Assembly: GCA_964397045.1 (NCBI GenBank)
Contig: CAYNHF010000009.1
Span: forward strand, 1 to 33,725
DNA: 33,725 nt
Reading direction: 5' to 3'
DNA from: CAYNHF01 sp964397045
Lineage (GTDB): Bacteria > Actinomycetota > Acidimicrobiia > Spongiisociales > UBA5794
Shown here: piece after piece, positions 1 through 7,426 of the stretch
Layout of the letters: every line of letters starts with the position of its first letter
How positions within the stretch are numbered: the stretch's first letter is position 1
The notes under the pieces: model-generated
Databases searched by the model: none
Told to the model about the DNA's origin: nothing
The model's input: only the letters and a program-made list of their open reading frames with translations
Position numbers and translations under genes: made by a program

Positions 1-708
1 CTTGCTGCAATCCCTTTGATCGGGATCGGGGTCACCCTGGTTGCACACAATGTTCTCGTGCACCGGGTGCTACCCCCTCGATTCCACCCGTTGGCGGGAG
101 CCGCGACTATGGGATCTCTGCTCGGATTGAGTCGGGCCGCAGGCGCCACGGTTCGTGAGTTGGGGCTTGACTCGGGCAGATTCGGTCGTGGTATTCGTGT
201 CGGTGCGGTAAGTGCGGCCGCTATCGGTACCGGGATTACGGCGGCGATGCTGCTGCCTGCCGGCAGGCGTTACTTTGCCGGCGGAGCTCCGGGTACGACG
301 AGTAAACGGCGCATGGCCTACGACACCGTGATCCGGATTCCCTGGATGACGGCCGCCTTCGAGGAAGTGGCATTTCGGGGGGTTCTCTACGGGCTGCTCG
401 AACATCGATTCTCCCGCGGGGTCGCTCTGGCGGGTTCGACGGTCGGGTTTGCGCTGTGGCACGTGCTGCCTGCTCTGCCCGGTGCAGGCGGCGTCCAGGA
501 CTCGTGGGACGCACCTCATCCCGCTCTCGCCGTCCTCGGTTCCGTCGCCGTCACAGGTGCTGCAGGGCTCGCTTTCGGTCTGCTTCGCTCCAGCACCGGG
601 AGCGTGCTGGCCCCGTTCCTGGCGCACAGCGCCACCAACGTGGGTGGCTACACCGCAGCGGTGGCTGCGCGCGCCGTAGAGCAGCGGAGTGCGCCGGCGT
701 GTCCATGA
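1..708 (+). CDS. CPBP (CAAX/bacteriocin-processing) family intramembrane metalloprotease, 5' truncated
   Basis: The frame is open to the left edge, so the true start lies outside the window; 235 residues are visible. The ABI/CPBP signature is present: EEVAFRG near visible residue 121 (paired glutamates and arginine), a second motif FALWH about 25 residues later, and a C-terminal HSATN motif. Several hydrophobic segments fit the multi-pass topology of the family, whose members are membrane-embedded glutamate/histidine metalloproteases; many bacterial ones have no known substrate. The stop overlaps the next start (ATGA at 705-708), so the two genes are probably translationally coupled. Family assignment is firm; substrate unknown. 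Confidence 0.85.
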   Translation, partial: LAAIPLIGIGVTLVAHNVLVHRVLPPRFHPLAGAATMGSLLGLSRAAGATVRELGLDSGRFGRGIRVGAVSAAAIGTGITAAMLLPAGRRYFAGGAPGTTSKRRMAYDTVIRIPWMTAAFEEVAFRGVLYGLLEHRFSRGVALAGSTVGFALWHVLPALPGAGGVQDSWDAPHPALAVLGSVAVTGAAGLAFGLLRSSTGSVLAPFLAHSATNVGGYTAAVAARAVEQRSAPACP

Positions 709-1151
709 GAGATGATCATGGACCGGTGCTGGTTGCAGTCAACGTTCCGCTCGTGGGGGACGAACGCCACAAGAATTGGGCGAAGGTGGTCGATGCGGTA
801 GACGATTCGAAGGCATCCGGGTGGGCCTTCGAGGGCGAGTTCATCGCTCCCGGCGGCATTCAGGACGTGCCGGCCGGCGCGGTGATACTGGTGTACGGCG
901 AGCGCGGCTCGCGAGCAAGCCCCCAGTCTGAAGCGAGAGTCTATGTCGCCAACAGCGACGGCACGCTGACCCCGCACGGTGCAGCCAAGGGCCGCGCTTG
1001 GGCCCGCACCCTGCGAGATGAGGTCGATGAGCTCTTGGGTGGCGGCCTCATCCCGGGTGCCGGCGTGCTCGACTGGCAACCGGACCTGATGCGCTACTCA
1101 GATGCGGCACTCGTCGAGGAGCTGCGGCGCCGGGGGGCCGGTCCCGGCTAG
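705..1151 (+). CDS. Conserved hypothetical protein, 148 aa
   Basis: The start is set by the ATGA overlap with the upstream protease gene; an in-frame GTG six bases earlier is an alternative. The product is small and soluble, with no signal peptide or membrane segment. It contains a stretch KNWAKVVDAVDDSKASGWAF followed by a beta-rich central part (AVILVYGERGSR) and an acidic helical C-terminus. I do not recognise a named domain. Coding potential is supported by the coupled position and an ordered, non-repetitive composition. The open frame extends further upstream inside the protease gene, but that extension is arginine-rich shadow sequence. Confidence 0.65.
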   Translation: MRDDHGPVLVAVNVPLVGDERHKNWAKVVDAVDDSKASGWAFEGEFIAPGGIQDVPAGAVILVYGERGSRASPQSEARVYVANSDGTLTPHGAAKGRAWARTLRDEVDELLGGGLIPGAGVLDWQPDLMRYSDAALVEELRRRGAGPG

Positions 1152-1209
1152 TTGCGGCCCTTCATCACGGCCGCATAGCCTCGGGCCGGCGAGAGGAGCG
1201 CTGAGGCTG

Positions 1210-3210
1210 GTGACCACCGAGGCGATTGCCGGACACGCCGGTGTACCGGAAGAGGAGTACCGAGGGCGGATCCGAGCGTGGACGCTCTACGACTGGGCCA
1301 ATTCGGCGTTTGCAACCACGATCCTCGCCGCGGTATTGCCGGTGTACTACAGCCAGGTCGCCGGGAGCACGCTGGGGAGCCCTGCACAAGCAACGGCCTA
1401 CTGGACCACAACGCTGAGCCTGTCACTGGTGATCGTGGCCATCCTGTCACCGATTCTCGGCACCATCTCGGACATCAAGCGAGGCAAGAAGCGGTTCCTT
1501 GCCTTCTTCGTCGGGGTGGGGACCGTCGGGACGGGGTTGCTCGTGTTCGTTGGAACCGGCGATTGGATGCTGGCCTCGTTGCTCTTCATCGTGGCGCGAA
1601 TCGGGTTCGCTGCGGCCAACGTCTTCTACGACGCCCTCCTCCCTCACGTGGCGAGGGAAGAGGATCAGGATCGGGTGTCCACTAAGGGGTATGCCCTCGG
1701 GTACCTCGGTGGCGGACTGCTCCTCGCCTTGAACATCGTGATGATCTTCGCCCTCGGCGACAACGTCGGGACCCGACTGTCTTTCGTATCCGTCGCCGTC
1801 TGGTGGGCAGTGTTTTCCATCCCGATCCTGCGTCGGGTGCCGGAGCCGCCCGCGGCGCGCATCGCCGGACGGGTGGGCGGCACGTTGTCCGCCGGGTTCG
1901 TCAGGCTGCGAGAGACGCTCCGTAACCTGCGGCAATATCGCCAGCTGCTGCGTTTCTTGATCGCGTTTCTGATCTACAACGACGGCATCGGCACCATCAT
2001 CGGAGTGGCCGTCATCTATGGAGCCGAACTCGGCTTCGGTGCTCTCGAATTGATCGCGGCCATTCTGCTGGTCCAATTCGTCGGGATTCCCTTCAGCCTG
2101 ATCTTTGGCCGGATCCCGAGTCGAGACGAACCGAGGCGATCCTTCTACCTGGCGTTCATCGTGTGGAACCTCGCGATGATCCCGCTGGTGGGAGTCGGTG
2201 CCAAGTTCGTGCTCGACGCCGATGTCGCCGGTACCCCACCCCCGGCATACGAGACCGCAGGAGACTTCGTCGGTGAAGGCGAGTATTCGGTGGACGGCGA
2301 GGCGATGAATCTCGTGGGTTCATTCGTGGTCGTCGCGGAGCCAGAGCTCCCCTCAGCCGCAGGCGGCGCCTACGCGTTCACTTTTTCGCCCGGCGACTCC
2401 GCTGAATTCGCCTACAACGGCCGCGAAGTGGAACTCACGTTGAGCGAAGGACCGGACCGCAGCAAGTGGGTCGTGCTCGTCGATGGCGAACCCGTCGTGG
2501 AAGACGATGAACTGTTGGTGATCGATGGGTACAACTCCACCGAGCGGTTCGAGGTGACGACCAGGATCGATGCCGGCTCCGCTGGACGTCATATCCTCTC
2601 GGTCATCAATACCAACGACCAGGCCGACGAGGCTTCGGGATTCGTCATGTCGATCGGCGGGGTGGAGGTACTGCCGCCTCCACGCCAGAGCAGCCTGGGC
2701 ACGATCTTGGGCTTGCTGCTGATGATCCAGATCGCAGGCCTCGGCTTTGCGGCGATCACCCGGCGCGGGTTCGACGGTCTTGCTGCGACCATGACGACGA
2801 AGCGGACGATCATCCTCGCTCTCGTGGTGTACGCGGTGATCGCGGTGTGGGGCTTCTTCCTCGACGCGGTCATCGAATTCTGGTTCCTGGCATGGTTGGT
2901 GGCAGTGGTCCAGGGCGGCTCGCAGGCGCTGAGCCGGTCGTTGTACGCCGGGATGTCTCCCGCTTCAGAGTCGGGTGAGTTCTTCGGGTTCTTCAGTGTG
3001 ATGTCGAAGTTCTCCGCCATTGTGGGTCCACTCCTCTTCGTCGGTGCGGTAGCAGCCTTCGGCTCGAGCCGTCCCGCCATTCTCTCCATCGTTGTGTTTT
3101 TCGTGGTGGGTATCGCTCTTCTGCTGCGGGTCGATGTCGACGAGGGTCGGCGCGTGGCTCGTGAGGCCGACGCCGCTGCAGCCGCGGCCAACCTCATCGA
3201 TGGTGACTGA
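1210..3210 (+). CDS. UMF1/Atg22-family MFS transporter with an inserted extracytoplasmic beta domain
   Basis: The N-terminus carries the UMF1 signature around RAWTLYDWANSAFATTI, as in Atg22-like effluxers and bacterial MFS relatives. I chose GTG 1210: the 36 codons upstream are proline/arginine-rich shadow sequence, and a GAGAGGAG ribosome site lies at 1191-1198. Transmembrane segments occupy roughly residues 20-330 and 495-660. Between them, at about residues 335-493, is a ~160-residue hydrophilic beta-rich insert with few charges clustered and with YAFTFSPGDSAEFAYNGREV and VVLVDGEPV patterns, resembling a jelly-roll carbohydrate-binding-like fold. Total length 666 aa against about 400-450 for typical family members. 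The insert would face outside if it lies between the halves of the transporter. Substrate unknown. Confidence 0.85.
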   Translation: MTTEAIAGHAGVPEEEYRGRIRAWTLYDWANSAFATTILAAVLPVYYSQVAGSTLGSPAQATAYWTTTLSLSLVIVAILSPILGTISDIKRGKKRFLAFFVGVGTVGTGLLVFVGTGDWMLASLLFIVARIGFAAANVFYDALLPHVAREEDQDRVSTKGYALGYLGGGLLLALNIVMIFALGDNVGTRLSFVSVAVWWAVFSIPILRRVPEPPAARIAGRVGGTLSAGFVRLRETLRNLRQYRQLLRFLIAFLIYNDGIGTIIGVAVIYGAELGFGALELIAAILLVQFVGIPFSLIFGRIPSRDEPRRSFYLAFIVWNLAMIPLVGVGAKFVLDADVAGTPPPAYETAGDFVGEGEYSVDGEAMNLVGSFVVVAEPELPSAAGGAYAFTFSPGDSAEFAYNGREVELTLSEGPDRSKWVVLVDGEPVVEDDELLVIDGYNSTERFEVTTRIDAGSAGRHILSVINTNDQADEASGFVMSIGGVEVLPPPRQSSLGTILGLLLMIQIAGLGFAAITRRGFDGLAATMTTKRTIILALVVYAVIAVWGFFLDAVIEFWFLAWLVAVVQGGSQALSRSLYAGMSPASESGEFFGFFSVMSKFSAIVGPLLFVGAVAAFGSSRPAILSIVVFFVVGIALLLRVDVDEGRRVAREADAAAAAANLIDGD

Positions 3211-3232
3211 TTGCGCAGGTCTCTTCGACCGC

Positions 3233-3238
3233 TAGCTT
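3233..3238 (+). promoter_or_regulatory. -10 element of a leaderless promoter for the PQQ-type dehydrogenase gene
   Basis: TAGCTT lies 6 nt before the ATG at 3245, with TTGCGC (3211-3216) 16 nt further upstream. Transcription would begin at or next to the start codon. This matches the pattern at eight other starts in this window. Confidence 0.5.
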
Positions 3239-3244
3239 GGTCCG

Positions 3245-4528
3245 ATGATCAGGTCGATCGCCATGCTGGTCGTGGCACTCGCGTTGGCTACTGCAGCCTG
3301 TAGTGACTCCACCCCGGCTGGGACGACGTCTTCGGCTGCCACGGGAGCAGAGCCGACCACGACGTCCGACCCCCCACGCACCACTACCTCAACCGCACAG
3401 CCGCCCCCGACGGCAGCGACTACCACGGCGGCGCCGCCGGGCACGACGACCTCCTCGATTTCTCCTGCAGCGGATCTGCAGGTGCGGCTGGAAGAGGTCG
3501 TACAGGTCGACCAGCCCGTCCTGGTCGTCTCGTTTCCGGAAGACCCGCGGCTTCTCGTCGTCGACAAGCCGGGAAGGATCTGGGTGGTCGAAGCGGGAGA
3601 ACGAGAGGTGGTGCTCGACATCCGGGATCTGGTGACCTCAGGTGGTGAGCGGGGCTTGCTCGGACTGGCCTTCCACCCCGACTTCGCCTCCAACCGCCTG
3701 TTCTACGTGAACTACACCGACCGCTCCGGAGACACCATCATTGCCGAGTACCTCATGGGAGACGGCGATACGGCGGATGCGGGGACTGGCCGGGTCGTGC
3801 TCCGGGTACGCCAGCCGGCAACCAACCACAACGGTGGCATGATCGCTTTCGGGGAAGACGGGCTTCTCTACATCGGGATGGGCGACGGCGGTGGTGCCAA
3901 CAACCAGTACCGCACGGCACGCAACCCCAACCGTCTCAACGGCGCCATGCTGCGGATCGTGGTGGGCCCCGAGGCTCCCGAGCCATACGGAGTGCCGGCA
4001 GACAACCCATACGTCGAGAAAGAAGAAGGCCGGGACGAGGTGTGGGCGATCGGGCTCCGGAACCCATGGCGCTTCACGATCGACGGGGAGCGGTTGTATG
4101 TCGCAGACGTAGGCCAGGGGCGGATCGAGGAGATCAGCGTCGTCTCCACCTCGGACCCCGGACCCGACTTCGGTTGGTCGGTGATGGAGGGTGACGAGTG
4201 TTTCCGTTCGAGTGATTGTGACGCGTCGGAATTCGTCGCCCCCGTCTTCACGTACGGACACGGCCAGGGGTGTTCGATCTCCGGAGGTGTGGTGTATCGG
4301 GGGTCCGAGCTGCCCGAAATCTCTGGCCACTACTTCTTCGCCGACTACTGCTCGGGTTGGGTGCGGTCCATCGCCCTCGACGAATCGGGGGCGCTGGTGC
4401 AGGAACTCGAGTGGCCAGATCTGGAGCTGCGTCTGCCGACCGGATTTGGGACGGATGCCGCCGGCGAGATGTACATTGCATCCCAGGCCGGCCCGGTATA
4501 CAAGGTAGTGAGGGACGAAGATGGCTGA
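3245..4528 (+). CDS. PQQ-dependent sugar dehydrogenase (glucose/sorbosone dehydrogenase family), lipoprotein
   Basis: 427 aa. An N-terminal lipoprotein signal peptide ends in LATAAC (cysteine at residue 19), followed by a Thr/Pro-rich linker of about 60 residues that would tether the enzyme outside the membrane. The catalytic domain is a six-bladed beta-propeller of the GSDH/aldose sugar dehydrogenase type: ERGLLGLAFHPDF, NHNGGMIAFGEDGLLYIGMGD (histidine plus Ca/PQQ-binding loops), EVWAIGLRNPWRF and ADVGQGRIEEI are all present. It would oxidise aldose sugars with PQQ as cofactor; the actual substrate cannot be read. It overlaps the ribokinase gene by 8 bp. Confidence 0.88.
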   Translation: MIRSIAMLVVALALATAACSDSTPAGTTSSAATGAEPTTTSDPPRTTTSTAQPPPTAATTTAAPPGTTTSSISPAADLQVRLEEVVQVDQPVLVVSFPEDPRLLVVDKPGRIWVVEAGEREVVLDIRDLVTSGGERGLLGLAFHPDFASNRLFYVNYTDRSGDTIIAEYLMGDGDTADAGTGRVVLRVRQPATNHNGGMIAFGEDGLLYIGMGDGGGANNQYRTARNPNRLNGAMLRIVVGPEAPEPYGVPADNPYVEKEEGRDEVWAIGLRNPWRFTIDGERLYVADVGQGRIEEISVVSTSDPGPDFGWSVMEGDECFRSSDCDASEFVAPVFTYGHGQGCSISGGVVYRGSELPEISGHYFFADYCSGWVRSIALDESGALVQELEWPDLELRLPTGFGTDAAGEMYIASQAGPVYKVVRDEDG

Positions 4529-5444
4529 GGCCCCTGCCGACGTCGTGGTGGTGGGTTCGCTGAACCAGGACCTGGTGGTCCGGGTGCCTCGCCATCCGGT
4601 ACCCGGTGAGACCGTCCTCGGCAGCGAACACTTCACCGGTCTCGGCGGCAAGGGCGCGAACCAGGCAGTGGCTGCGTCCCGGCTCGGGGCCAGCGTCACC
4701 ATGGTCGGTCGAGTCGGGAGTGATGCTGCAGGAGACACGATGCTGGCGGGTCTTGCCGCAGCGGGAGTCGACACCGCCACGGTGGTTCGAGACGGTTCGC
4801 TGGGCTCCGGGCTTGCGGTGATCACCGTCGATGATCGGGCTGAGAATGCGATCGTCGTCAGTCCGGGAGCCAACTCCCGTCTCGGGCCTGCAGACATCGA
4901 GGGCGCAAGGCATGCGATCGGAGAGAGTGCGGTACTGCTCGCCCAGCTCGAAGTGCCCATCGTTGCCGTCGAGCGAGCCACCGATCTCGCAGCCGGCACC
5001 GTCATCCTCAACCCGGCACCTGCACCCGCGGAGCCACTGCCGGTGGAGTTACTTGTCGACGTGGACGTGCTGGTGCCGAATCGCACCGAGCTGGCGGTCC
5101 TGGCAGGAGTCGATGAGCCGGAGGACATCCGAGAGGTCGTGGCCGCGATCGCCAGGCTCCCGTTCACGGGTGCCGTAGTGGTCACGCTCGGAGGAGACGG
5201 CGCGCTGCTGGTCGGCGGAGGCGAGGTCGTTCATGTCGAGGCGCCGCGAGTCGAGGCTGTGGATACGACAGGGGCAGGCGATACGTTCTGCGGCGCACTG
5301 GCCGAGTCGCTGGCTCGTGGACTTCCGATCGGGGACGCCGCTCGTTGGGCGGTGGCCGCCGGTGCTTTCGCCGTCACAGGGTTGGGTGCACAGGGGGCGA
5401 TGCCATCTTCCGCCGAAGTGCGAGCGTTGCTCGGTGATGGGTAG
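4521..5444 (+). CDS. rbsK: Ribokinase-type PfkB sugar kinase
   Basis: 307 aa, the normal ribokinase length. It shows the N-terminal substrate motif GSLNQDLVVRV, the glycine-rich GGKGANQAVAASRLGA motif, NPAPAP and VPNRTELAVLAG in the middle, and the C-terminal catalytic/anion-hole motif DTTGAGDTFCGALAESLARG with the base aspartate. It phosphorylates ribose (or a close relative) at O5 in the cytoplasm. The start overlaps the end of the sugar dehydrogenase gene by 8 bp, so it is co-transcribed. The nucleoside hydrolase downstream would supply ribose, which supports the ribokinase assignment over other PfkB kinases. Confidence 0.88.
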   Translation: MAEAPADVVVVGSLNQDLVVRVPRHPVPGETVLGSEHFTGLGGKGANQAVAASRLGASVTMVGRVGSDAAGDTMLAGLAAAGVDTATVVRDGSLGSGLAVITVDDRAENAIVVSPGANSRLGPADIEGARHAIGESAVLLAQLEVPIVAVERATDLAAGTVILNPAPAPAEPLPVELLVDVDVLVPNRTELAVLAGVDEPEDIREVVAAIARLPFTGAVVVTLGGDGALLVGGGEVVHVEAPRVEAVDTTGAGDTFCGALAESLARGLPIGDAARWAVAAGAFAVTGLGAQGAMPSSAEVRALLGDG

Positions 5445-5447
5445 CCT
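5442..5447 (+). promoter_or_regulatory. -10 element of a probable leaderless promoter for the nucleoside hydrolase gene
   Basis: TAGCCT lies 8 nt before the ATG at 5456 and overlaps the end of the ribokinase gene. There is no ribosome-binding sequence between it and the ATG. Because the gap is the longest of the set, this is weaker than the others. Confidence 0.35.
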
Positions 5448-5455
5448 CGGTTCCC

Positions 5456-6397
5456 ATGGCGCTCCCCATCATCATTGATTGTGACCCCGGTCAGGATGAC
5501 GCGGTGGCGCTCCTGGTCGCGTTGGGATCGCCGGATGACTTGGAGCTGCTCGGTATCACCGCGGTGGCAGGCAACGTGCCGCTGGCCCTGACCGAGAAGA
5601 ACGCACGCAAGATGGTGGAGCTATCCGGCCGAACCGACGTGCGAGTGTATCCAGGCTGTTCACGGCCGATGGTGGGTGATCTCGTGACCGCCGAGTACGT
5701 TCATGGACCGACGGGCCTGGACGGCGCTGACTTGCCCGAACCGCTGACTCCGGCGGCGGAGACGCATGCGGTCGACTTCATCATCGAAACCATTCGCGCT
5801 TCCTCGGATCCGATCACTTTGTGCGCCCTCGGCCCTCTCACCAATGTGGCGATGGCGTTCGTTCGCGCTCCCGACATCATCGGTCGTCTCGCGGGACTGG
5901 TGCTGATGGGCGGTGGGCTCTTCGAAGGGGGGAACGTGACACCGGCCGCTGAGTTCAACATCTACGTCGATCCGCACGCGGCCCGGGTGGTGTTCACGAG
6001 CGGCATCGACATCACCATGATGCCGCTCGATGTGACCCACCAGGCACTCACGAATCCTGCACGAGTTGCGGCGTTTCGAGCGCTCGGTACAGCGCCCGGA
6101 GAGGCGGTTGCCGGCCTGCTGGACTTCTTCGACCGCTACGACATGGAGAAGTACGGCAGTGAAGGGGCCCCGTTGCACGACCCCTGCGTGCTCGCCTACC
6201 TGATCGATCCTTCGCTGTTCTCCGGGAGGCGGTGCCACGTGGAGATCGTCACCGATGGTCCGGCGGCAGGCATGACGATGATCGATTGGTGGGGTATCAC
6301 CGGACGTGATCCGAACGCGATGGTGATGGGGAATGTGGATGCAGAGCGTTTCTTCGCCCTGCTGGTGGACCGGGTCGGCTCGCTTCCGGGATCCTGA
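5456..6397 (+). CDS. Inosine/uridine-preferring nucleoside hydrolase
   Basis: 313 aa, typical of the IunH/RihA family. The N-terminal calcium-binding motif DCDPGQDDAVALL is intact, followed by LLGITAVAGNVPL. Further motifs are LCALGPLTNVAMA, LVLMGGGLFEGGNVTPAAEF, the substrate loop EFNIYVDPHAA, and HDPCVLAYL with the conserved His-Asp near residue 240. It hydrolyses the N-glycosidic bond of ribonucleosides to base and ribose. The ribokinase gene ends 11 bp upstream, so the pair forms a simple nucleoside-ribose salvage step. Base specificity is not visible. Confidence 0.9.
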   Translation: MALPIIIDCDPGQDDAVALLVALGSPDDLELLGITAVAGNVPLALTEKNARKMVELSGRTDVRVYPGCSRPMVGDLVTAEYVHGPTGLDGADLPEPLTPAAETHAVDFIIETIRASSDPITLCALGPLTNVAMAFVRAPDIIGRLAGLVLMGGGLFEGGNVTPAAEFNIYVDPHAARVVFTSGIDITMMPLDVTHQALTNPARVAAFRALGTAPGEAVAGLLDFFDRYDMEKYGSEGAPLHDPCVLAYLIDPSLFSGRRCHVEIVTDGPAAGMTMIDWWGITGRDPNAMVMGNVDAERFFALLVDRVGSLPGS

Positions 6398-6453
6398 CCG
6401 GCAACGCGGTGGGCGCTGTGCCGGCAAACTTCATTCGTGTCATTCGCGCCCGT

Positions 6454-6459
6454 TACCAT
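6454..6459 (+). promoter_or_regulatory. -10 element of a leaderless promoter for the nurA-herA-mre11-rad50 operon
   Basis: TACCAT lies 7 nt before ATG 6467. This fixes the nurA start at 6467 rather than at the in-frame GTG at 6437, which would place the -10 inside the coding region. Confidence 0.45.
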
Positions 6460-6466
6460 CGAGCCC

Positions 6467-7426
6467 ATGCCACAGCTGTATGTAGAGGGGTGGGCGCCCG
6501 AATACGGGAATCCCGTCGAAACCGATGAGGCCACGGTCGATCGTGATTCGGTGGATGAGCTCGTTGAGGTCCCGGGACGGTGGGACCCGATCACCGGGGC
6601 AGACGACGGGGTCACGGCCGTGGTGTTCGTAGACGGCGTGCGCCGAGTCGACGCCAGGCTGACGATCGACGAGCCGGATGGGCCCGTCCCCGGGATCTGT
6701 GGCAGCTTCGGCGTAGGTGCCGTTCGCTGGGATCGAGCCGTGCCACGGTCCGATGTTGCAGTGACTCGCGTCGAGCGATTGGCCGTCTTCGGTCACGGGA
6801 AGGGGATGCCCTTTCCGGTTGCAGGTCCCCAACTCGCATACCGGACCGCCTCGGTCGCCGATGAGGATCCGCGAGCGCTGATCCAGCACTTCCACGGTGA
6901 GATGCGAAAAGCCGAGGCCCGGTTGTCGGAGGAGCTGGCACAAGCCGGCGAGTTCGTGGTAGCAGACGGCCCGATCAACGACTTGAGCGCCACTGAGAAG
7001 GTCGGCTACGTCAAGACTCACCGGGCTCCCTATTTGTCGCCTGCCAAGGCGCCGATCATCGGACGGCTCGGTATGGCAGAGCGCACCCCGTTGTTTCTGA
7101 TCGGAGCCGATGGTCGCTTCCCCAAGTACTCGTGGTACTTCCGGCTGGCGGAGATCGCTCGAGGGCACAGCTGGAGCGGGGTGGTGCGCGGCGAAGTGTC
7201 CAGCCATCTGACGCTCGAGACGGCCCGCCACATTGCAGACCGCACCACGGCACTGTTGCCGTTGGTCGCCTCCGAGGCGCACGTCGACCCGCGCGCTCCG
7301 CAGAACCTGGTCCCGATCGCGGCGCTCGAGCGTGAACTGCGCCGCAGGCTGGGTGACCCGGCCTTTGTGTTGCGAGCGCTACGGTCGGCTGTGATGTCTC
7401 TGACGACGGTGGGAGAGCCCGCATGA
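6467..7426 (+). CDS. nurA: NurA-domain 5'-3' nuclease
   Basis: 319 aa from ATG 6467. The RNase H-like NurA pattern is visible: an early aspartate motif FVDGVRRVDARL, then VVADGPI in the middle, the conserved GYVKTHRAPYL block, YSWYFRLAE, and a C-terminal DPRAPQNLVPIAALE block. In archaea and some bacteria NurA is a Mn-dependent nuclease that forms a complex with a HerA hexamer and degrades DNA ends. The assignment rests on these motifs together with the adjacent herA (ATGA overlap at 7423-7426) and mre11/rad50. The alternative upstream GTG adds only ten residues and is disfavoured by the promoter position. Confidence 0.82.
   Translation: MPQLYVEGWAPEYGNPVETDEATVDRDSVDELVEVPGRWDPITGADDGVTAVVFVDGVRRVDARLTIDEPDGPVPGICGSFGVGAVRWDRAVPRSDVAVTRVERLAVFGHGKGMPFPVAGPQLAYRTASVADEDPRALIQHFHGEMRKAEARLSEELAQAGEFVVADGPINDLSATEKVGYVKTHRAPYLSPAKAPIIGRLGMAERTPLFLIGADGRFPKYSWYFRLAEIARGHSWSGVVRGEVSSHLTLETARHIADRTTALLPLVASEAHVDPRAPQNLVPIAALERELRRRLGDPAFVLRALRSAVMSLTTVGEPA

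Noticed and set aside
3638..5185. 515-aa open frame on the minus strand
   Set aside because: Antisense to the sugar dehydrogenase and ribokinase genes, both of which carry complete family motifs.
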